Shown here: piece after piece, positions 17,990-23,269 of the stretch
Position numbering within the stretch: position 1 is the stretch's first letter
Layout of the letters: each line of letters opens with the position of its first letter
Origin: Bacteroidales bacterium
GTDB taxonomy: Bacteria; Bacteroidota; Bacteroidia; Bacteroidales; NBLH01
Assembly (NCBI GenBank): GCA_029210905.1
Contig: JARGGF010000002.1
Location: forward strand, 1 to 23,269
Direction of reading: 5' to 3'
DNA length: 23,269 nucleotides
Program-made: the position numbers and the translations under genes
Notes under the pieces: generated by a model
Databases searched by the model: none
What the model saw: only the letters and a program-made list of their open reading frames with translations
What the model was told of the DNA's origin: nothing

Positions 17990-20788
17990 ATGAAAATCTT
18001 AAAAATCATTCCAATTGCTGCAATACTTCTGATTTTTGGCTGCAACAACAACCCTTCGCCCTGGATAATCACAGCCCCTGCTGAAAATGAATATTGCAAG
18101 ATTAATTATAACGGTAAAACAATACTTCCAAATGGAAGGTTCGTTGAACCAGTTGGCAAAAGTATTTTATTGGCGCCGCATCCTTATGGTTTAATAATCA
18201 GCCCGGATGGAAAAACTGCTGTTACGGCAAATTCAGGCACCAGTCCAATTTCCATTTCAATAATCAGAAATATCGATTCTGAAAATCCCGAAGTACAGCA
18301 AATACCTCCTGGAGCCTCAACAGATAAAGGAATTCTGGCTTCTGTATTTATGGGACTGGCCATTAGCCCTGACAATAATATAGTATATGTTTCTGGTGGC
18401 CAGGAAAATAAGATCTACCTTTTTAATCTTAAAACCGGCAACAAAGTTGACAGCATCTTGTGCACTTATAAAGATGGGGAAAATGATTACACTGATGGTT
18501 ATATTGGAGATCTGTGCCTGAGCAAAGACGGAAAAACTTTATACGCCGTTGATCAAATAGGTTTTCGCTTAATTATTGTTGACACCCAAACCAAAAGTAT
18601 AAAACAAAATGTGCCTGTAGGCCGGTATCCTTTTGGTGTTTGCCTTTCGGGCGATGAAAAAAAAGTGCATGTGGCAAATGTTGGGATGTATCAATACAGT
18701 TACCTCCCAGGTATAAATAAAGATAATGTAAACGAAAAAGCGTATAAGTTCCCTGCATTTGAATATAACAGCAAACAATCGCGCGATGGTTATACCATTG
18801 ATGATAGTTTGCTGGTTAAAGGACTTGGTGATCCGAATGCTCCGGAATCTTTTTCGGTGTTTAGTGTAGATATCTCAAACAAAGATTCCGCCTTTGTATG
18901 TGCAAAGATAAAAACGGGCCATCTGGTTGGGGCAATGGTAGAAGGCATCCCTGCTGTAGGCGGTGCAAGTCCTAATTCACTGGTTGCCACCAATGAATAT
19001 GTTTTTGCAAGCAATGGAAATAACGATAATATTTCAGTAATCTCATTAGCAGAGGATACGGTTGTAAAAACTATTTACCTAAAACCAGATGATCGCCTGA
19101 AACAGTTCAGGGGAGTAATTCCATTTGGATTAGCAATTTCGCCTGATAAAAAAAGGCTATATGTGGCAGAATCAGGTATTAATGCGGTGGCAGTTATAGA
19201 TATCCCAACCCTGGAAGTTATAGGTCATATCCCGACAGGATGGTTCCCTTCGAAAGTTCAAGTCAGTAATGATGGTAAAAAACTATATATCAGCAATGCT
19301 AAAGGTTTTGGAAGCGGGCCTAATGGAGGTAAAAACTTCACAGAAGGAACAGAAGGCTCCTATATTGGTAGCCTGATGAAAGGGACTTTGCAGATTGTAA
19401 ATATTCCTGCCGATGCAGAACTCAAATCTTATACAGAAAAAGTAATTGCTAATAATTTTTCATTTAGAAAAGCTGATGACAATACTTTTATTAGCCGAAA
19501 TGAAAATCCAATACCGCTTTATCCGGGTCAAAAAGAATCGCCAATAAAACACATTGTTTTTATTTCGAAGGAGAACCGCACCTATGATGAAATTTTTGGC
19601 CAGCTAAAAACTGCAAAAGGCGATGAAAGTATAGCCCGATATGGCATTGATGCCAGCTTTAAAAACCGTAAAAGTAGTGATTCATTAAAAGGTATCACTG
19701 TAATGCCCAATCATTTAATGCTGGCAAAACAATATGCCTTTTCAGACAACTTTTATGTAGACGCAGATCACTCGGCAGATGGGCATCGGTGGTTGATAAA
19801 CAGCTACCCAAATGAATGGACCGAAATCTGTACATCAGCATCATATGGTGGCAACAGAAGTTTTAAGCCCGAATCAAAAGCACCTGGTATTTTTGCAATG
19901 AATGGGGCTGCCGGTGCGATTTATCCGGAGGATTACAACGAGGCAGGTTCTATGTGGGACCATCTTTTAAGGAATAATATTGTTTTTTACAATTTTGGTT
20001 TCAGCATTATGTTTGAACCAGCAATTTATGATGAAAAATACAAATATGAAGGAGTAAGACAAATTATAAATTACCCGCTGCCACAAGGTTTATTCGACAG
20101 GACATCAAGAACATATCCATCATACAATATGGCAATCCCTGATCAATTCCGTGCAGATCAATTTATTTCAGAGTTTAATGAAAAATACGTGAATGGAAAT
20201 GATAGCATGCCTGCATTTATTACACTTATCCTTCCAAATGATCATGGCGCAGACGATCGCCCCGAAGCAGGTTTTATATTTCGCGAAAGCTATATGGCCG
20301 ATAATGATTTGGCCCTGGGAAGGGTAGTTGAATTTTTAAGCCGCACCTCTTATTGGAAAAATATGCTGATTGTGGTCACCGAAGATGATTCTCAAAACGG
20401 GGTGGACCATATTGATGCGCACAGGAGTGTTTTGATGGTGATTTCGCCTTACGTAAAACGGAATTTTGTAAGCCATGTGCATTACAGCTTTGGAAGCATT
20501 TTTAAAACTTTCTGGAACATTTTGTCCTTGCCCTACTTAAATCAGTATGATGCGGCAGCAAGCGATTTGGCTGATTTCTTTACAAATGAACCTGATTTCG
20601 CCCCATATAATGCACTATCTGTTGATTCAAGGATGTTTGATCCTCAAAAAGCGCTTACACCTTTTGATGAAAAATTTAACTGGAAGGCATTAAATGAAGG
20701 CCCCAAACTTGATAATGTGGAAGATTTTATCCGCGACAGCAAGGAAAAAGAAGAATATCGCACTGAGGATAGGGAAATTAAAAAGTAA
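17990..20788 (+). CDS. Lipoprotein with YVTN/YncE-type propeller and C-terminal phosphoesterase domain
   Basis: Two-domain lipoprotein of 932 residues from this start. The chosen ATG gives a textbook lipoprotein signal with lipobox IFGC and lipidated C18; the upstream in-frame ATG at 17909 falls inside a terminator stem and would hide the signal. Residues about 45-500 are propeller repeats (HPYGLIISPDGKTAVTANSG, PFGLAISPDKKRLYVAESG). The C-terminal part is a phosphoesterase of the alkaline phosphatase/phospholipase C-like superfamily: VFISKENRTYDEIFGQ at 523-538, DADHSADGHRW at 591-601, and TEDDSQNGVDHIDAHR at 797-812, which supply likely metal ligands (D799, D800, H807, H811). The architecture matches proteins annotated as bifunctional YncE/alkaline phosphatase family. 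Its place after the SusC/SusD pair suggests it releases phosphate or a dephosphorylated product from a phosphate ester. Exact substrate unknown. Confidence 0.9.
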   Translation: MKILKIIPIAAILLIFGCNNNPSPWIITAPAENEYCKINYNGKTILPNGRFVEPVGKSILLAPHPYGLIISPDGKTAVTANSGTSPISISIIRNIDSENPEVQQIPPGASTDKGILASVFMGLAISPDNNIVYVSGGQENKIYLFNLKTGNKVDSILCTYKDGENDYTDGYIGDLCLSKDGKTLYAVDQIGFRLIIVDTQTKSIKQNVPVGRYPFGVCLSGDEKKVHVANVGMYQYSYLPGINKDNVNEKAYKFPAFEYNSKQSRDGYTIDDSLLVKGLGDPNAPESFSVFSVDISNKDSAFVCAKIKTGHLVGAMVEGIPAVGGASPNSLVATNEYVFASNGNNDNISVISLAEDTVVKTIYLKPDDRLKQFRGVIPFGLAISPDKKRLYVAESGINAVAVIDIPTLEVIGHIPTGWFPSKVQVSNDGKKLYISNAKGFGSGPNGGKNFTEGTEGSYIGSLMKGTLQIVNIPADAELKSYTEKVIANNFSFRKADDNTFISRNENPIPLYPGQKESPIKHIVFISKENRTYDEIFGQLKTAKGDESIARYGIDASFKNRKSSDSLKGITVMPNHLMLAKQYAFSDNFYVDADHSADGHRWLINSYPNEWTEICTSASYGGNRSFKPESKAPGIFAMNGAAGAIYPEDYNEAGSMWDHLLRNNIVFYNFGFSIMFEPAIYDEKYKYEGVRQIINYPLPQGLFDRTSRTYPSYNMAIPDQFRADQFISEFNEKYVNGNDSMPAFITLILPNDHGADDRPEAGFIFRESYMADNDLALGRVVEFLSRTSYWKNMLIVVTEDDSQNGVDHIDAHRSVLMVISPYVKRNFVSHVHYSFGSIFKTFWNILSLPYLNQYDAAASDLADFFTNEPDFAPYNALSVDSRMFDPQKALTPFDEKFNWKALNEGPKLDNVEDFIRDSKEKEEYRTEDREIKK

Positions 20789-20857
20789 ATAAACCAATGT
20801 GTTGCAGTACAAAATATTACGGATGAGAAACATCGCCAAATGCAGATTAAGAGACTC

Positions 20858-20885
20858 ATAACTGATGGGTTAACCCATTAGTTAT
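20858..20885. repeat. Palindrome 1, related to the longer one at 21172-21221
   Basis: Two 14-base arms meet without a spacer (ATAACTGATGGGTT and AACCCATTAGTTAT), with one G-T mismatch. It lies 70 bases after the phosphoesterase stop and has no T-run. The core ATAACTGATGGGT recurs in the second palindrome. Confidence 0.75.
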
Positions 20886-21013
20886 TCAAACTGCTACTGC
20901 TACTCATTAATTTAAATTTTGCATTATCAGATAGAATGGACAGGATGAGCAGCCGGATATTCAGTTTTGTAACACGGAAGTCACAAATTGGCCGGCGGGA
21001 GCATTTCCTGGGT

Positions 21014-21118
21014 AGACGGATACACAAATAGAGTAGGCGGATGAATGATTAGGGCATGCGGATGAATCATCTGAGCAGGCGGATGAAGGATTAGAGCTGG
21101 CGGATGATATAAATGAAT
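21014..21118. repeat. Degenerate 21-bp tandem repeat, five units
   Basis: Units begin at 21014, 21035, 21056, 21077 and 21098. The consensus is near AGGCGGATGAATGATTAGAG followed by C. The best-kept core, GGCGGATGA, is exact or nearly so in the four later units; the first unit is the most diverged. A further, poorly matching unit may precede at 20993. On the plus strand the units are G-rich and carry in-frame stops. Confidence 0.75.
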
Positions 21119-21171
21119 ATGTTTAGCTACTATTTTTCCTTAAAACCTGGTCAGCGGTGAATAAACCAGTG

Positions 21172-21221
21172 TTATGTGTACTATAACTGATGGGTAAACC
21201 CATCAGTTATAGTACACATAA
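21172..21221. repeat. Palindrome 2, perfect 24-base arms with 2-base spacer
   Basis: Bases 21172-21195 and 21198-21221 are exact reverse complements around AA. The central part repeats the core of palindrome 1. It would form a very stable hairpin or cruciform. No T-run follows, so it is not a typical intrinsic terminator. Confidence 0.85.
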
Positions 21222-21325
21222 TAAATACTTTGCGATATATTTCATCCGCCATTTAATATATTACTCAACAATAGTATTACTTCCATTAATAACATATTAA
21301 AATATAGAAAAAAACCCTGATAATC

Positions 21326-21412
21326 ATGCACCGTGTACCAATAGCAGTTGCAGTAAGCGCTATAACACTGCTTTTGACACTGCTACTTATTATTTTCAAA
21401 AACTTTATTTAA
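21326..21412 (+). CDS. Small ORF for a single-helix membrane peptide ahead of the TonB receptor
   Basis: A 28-codon frame from the ATG at 21326 to the TAA at 21410-21412. The product begins MHRVPIAVAVSAITLLL and ends IIFKNFI: one uninterrupted hydrophobic segment (about residues 5-24) with short basic ends, as in small bacterial membrane proteins. The stop is three bases before the ATG of the TonB receptor at 21416, so translation could be coupled. It could be a membrane micro-protein, a leader peptide, or a chance frame. No family is recognised. Confidence 0.45.
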   Translation: MHRVPIAVAVSAITLLLTLLLIIFKNFI

Positions 21413-21415
21413 AAA

Positions 21416-22162
21416 ATGAGAAAGATTTTTTTATTACTGATGATAATAGTTCCTGTAATATCAAGCGCCTTAGGATCAATAAAAGGCAAAATATCAAACA
21501 ATGAAGGAGCACCTATCGAAGGTGTTTCTATCCAGATACTCAACTTTAGTTTTCAGGCTGTAAGCGATAAAAACGGAATATTTGAATTAGCTGAAGTTCC
21601 TTCGGGCAATTACACCTTGGTATTCAAATACTTGGGCTACCAAACAGAATATCTGAAAATAACTATTTCAACTAATGAAAATTTAAATTTGCAAATAAAT
21701 CTTAAACAAGGCACTATTAACCTGAATAATGAGGTGGTTATTAGTGCTTCGCGCATTAAAGAGGAACAATTTGATATTTCCTACTCGGTAAACAGCATCC
21801 ATGCCGAAGATATAGAAATGGAAGGCAGCCGCACAAGCGCAGAGGCTTTAATGCAACACGGAGGCTGGGTGCAGAAAACAAACCATGGTGGGGGCTCGCC
21901 ATTTATCAGAGGTTTAACGGGATATCATACCCTTGTAATAATAGATGGGGTACGGTTCAATAACTCAATTTTTCGTTCAGGCCCGAACCAGTATGTAAAT
22001 ACCATAGACCCATTAAGCATAGCGGCCATAGAAATTGTAAGGGGTAATGGTTCAACCCAATATGGAAGCGATGCTTTGGGAGGCACGGTGCAATTTTTCA
22101 GTAAACCTCCTGAATTTAGCAAGCAAAAAAAAAATGTCGTTCCGCCCGGGTCTTTATTATAA
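21416..22162 (+). CDS. N-terminal fragment of heme/hemoglobin-type TonB-dependent receptor (split by A10 run)
   Basis: A 248-codon frame encoding the front of an outer-membrane TonB receptor. It has a signal peptide (about 1-19), a carboxypeptidase-regulatory-like domain (about 20-100, GSIKGKISNNEGAPIEGVSI), a TonB-box-like NEVVISASR (about 104-112) and a nearly complete plug domain. The plug has GGGSPFIRGLTGYHTLVIID, RSGPNQYVNTID and YGSDALGGTVQFF, which resemble the hemoglobin/heme receptor group. After QFFSKPPEFSKQKK the frame leaves homology at ten A's (22125-22134) and stops at 22160-22162. The barrel continues in another frame from 22134. One A too many would explain this: a real mutation, a slippage-controlled gene, or a sequencing error. 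The fragment alone could not form a pore. Confidence 0.85.
   Translation: MRKIFLLLMIIVPVISSALGSIKGKISNNEGAPIEGVSIQILNFSFQAVSDKNGIFELAEVPSGNYTLVFKYLGYQTEYLKITISTNENLNLQINLKQGTINLNNEVVISASRIKEEQFDISYSVNSIHAEDIEMEGSRTSAEALMQHGGWVQKTNHGGGSPFIRGLTGYHTLVIIDGVRFNNSIFRSGPNQYVNTIDPLSIAAIEIVRGNGSTQYGSDALGGTVQFFSKPPEFSKQKKNVVPPGSLL
22125..22134 (+). repeat. A10 homopolymer at the receptor frame break
   Basis: Ten consecutive A's. With nine (or twelve) A's the plug and barrel frames join without a stop. The frame change needed is +1 (or -2), so ordinary -1 ribosomal slippage would not restore it, but transcript slippage or a DNA length change would. Confidence 0.9.
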
Positions 22163-23269
22163 GTATGCCAGCCAGGCGCTAAACGGAATAAATAAAAGCC
22201 TGGAAGACAAACTTTTGCCCGGAATGGAAAACATCATTCGCCCGGAGTTTGAGTTTGCGGGCAAAAATATTGCATTTTTAGCAGGAATGAGTTATAAATG
22301 GTTCAATGATATTGATGCCGCTGAAAGTATTGGAAAGCTCTCGCCTAATGGTTACAAGGAGATAGACCTTGATGCAAAACTATATGCTCGTATAACAACA
22401 AATCAATACGTCACAGCCCTTTTTCAAAAATCTACCCAAATTGACGTACCATTATTCCACAAAATAGTAAGTGGGGATTATAGTGTATACTCGTTCAGTC
22501 CTCAAGATAGAATTTTGACCTATCTGCGCCACGAAATCTATTTTCAAAATAATCTTTTGCGAAAGATCACAACTACGGCTTCGTATCAGAAATCGCTAGA
22601 ATTCAGACAGAAACAAAAATCTGGAAGTCTTAATTGGGCCGAAGAGGAGGACATTGCCGATGTTTATGGTTTTAATGTGGAGTTATTTTCAATGCCAAAA
22701 CCCTACTGGAAAATTAATACAAGTTTTGAAATATATCATGATTTAATTCAAAGCCAAACAGAAGAATTTACCCCTGACCAAACGCAGATAGTTCGTGGAC
22801 TATATCCCGACAATTCCAGATTTACCACTATTGGTGCATCAAGTATGCATAGCTTCGATTTTGAAAAATGGAACATCCAGGCAGGCATCAGATATAACAA
22901 ATATCTATTATCAGTCACCGATACCCTATTCGGCAACACAAAACTACAACCCGAAGCATTAGTTGGCAATATTGGAATAACACGCAAGCTTGGTAAGCAT
23001 TTTAGTTTTATCCTCTCAGCAAATACCGGGTTTCGGTCGCCAAATATTAATGATGTTTCCAGTTTTGGTATTGCCGATTTTAGATATGAAGTACCTAGTG
23101 CTAATCTAAAACCAGAAAAATCAATTACTTATGAGTTAGGATTAAAACAAAAACATCGTTTTTTACAGAGTTCGGTATTTATTTTCAGAACAGACTTATA
23201 CGATTTAATTACCAATGTTAGAACAAGTTATTTGGGTGCCGATTCTGTATTGCTCAATAATGAAAGCGA
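22134..23269 (+). pseudogene. Barrel portion of the same TonB receptor, in shifted frame, cut by window edge
   Basis: The frame starting at the ATG formed by the last A of the A10 run is open for about 378 codons to the window end. It encodes beta-barrel sequence typical of TonB receptors: LYYKYASQALNG just after the plug, many alternating amphipathic strands, and the well-known late-barrel text NTGFRSPNINDVSSFG followed by LKPEKSITYELGLK. There are no stops or further breaks, so the only lesion seen is at the A-run, which suggests a recent or reversible change. It overlaps the N-terminal fragment by 29 bases. Translation could restart at this ATG, but the product would lack a signal peptide. 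The C-terminal strands lie beyond the window. Confidence 0.8.

Larger units (their letters stand above)
20789..21325. other. Structured intergenic gap with palindromes and tandem repeats
   Basis: No supported gene. The gap holds two related palindromes (20858-20885 and 21172-21221), a degenerate 21-bp tandem repeat (21014-21118) and an inverted copy of the repeat core (21241-21250). The middle is clearly richer in G+C than the flanks. A similar 21-22-base stretch starting ATAAACCA occurs at 20789-20810 and 21161-21181, each ahead of a palindrome. Confidence 0.7.

Noticed and set aside
20984..21139. Minus-strand open frame of about 50 codons across the tandem repeat, giving a seven-residue repeat (type ALIIHPP)
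   Set aside because: No start codon is present between its bounding stops and no export or ribosome signal is visible. A 21-base period always gives a heptapeptide repeat, so openness alone is weak.
22125..22134. Programmed -1 ribosomal frameshift at the A-run
   Set aside because: The barrel lies in the +1 (or -2) frame, so a -1 shift would not join plug to barrel.

Overview
The window reads as an A+T-rich chromosome segment from a member of the Bacteroidota. The evidence is a SusC/SusD pair, a C-terminal T9SS (gliding-type) sorting domain, a receptor joining a two-component-type propeller to a SpoIIE phosphatase, TonB receptors with carboxypeptidase-regulatory-like N-termini, and promoters of the Bacteroidota TTTG / TAnnTTTG type. 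The repertoire suggests a free-living or marine Bacteroidales/Marinilabiliales-like bacterium, but the sequence does not settle genus or order.

Layout. At 1-2065 (minus) lies a UvrD/PcrA helicase that runs off the left edge and has its own canonical promoter. From 2363 to 6471 (plus) come a secreted T9SS cargo protein with PKD and P-type domains, a one-domain voltage-gated cation channel with a calcium-channel-like filter (TVEGWYE), and a class III adenylyl cyclase fused to an HD domain that looks like a class I cyclic-nucleotide phosphodiesterase. At 6801-8018 there is an exported serpin with an unusual reactive-loop hinge. At 8501-11974 there is a large membrane receptor (propeller, Y_Y_Y, transmembrane helix, SpoIIE phosphatase). 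At 12561-13067 there is a small exported protein that I do not recognise.

From 13230 to 20788 lies a nutrient-acquisition locus: a SusC-type TonB receptor, a SusD-type lipoprotein, a strong intrinsic terminator, and a lipoprotein combining a YVTN/YncE-type propeller with a phosphoesterase. I infer release and uptake of a phosphorylated or phosphate-ester substrate. The gap 20789-21325 has unusual structure: two related palindromes flank a degenerate 21-bp tandem repeat. Last come a 28-codon ORF for a single-helix membrane peptide and, four bases after its stop codon, a heme/hemoglobin-type TonB receptor. That receptor is split by a run of ten A's and runs off the right edge.

Most worth a second look: the cyclase/phosphodiesterase fusion and its channel neighbour, the A10-split receptor with its upstream micro-ORF, the palindrome plus 21-bp repeat zone, and the serpin with a non-inhibitory-looking hinge.
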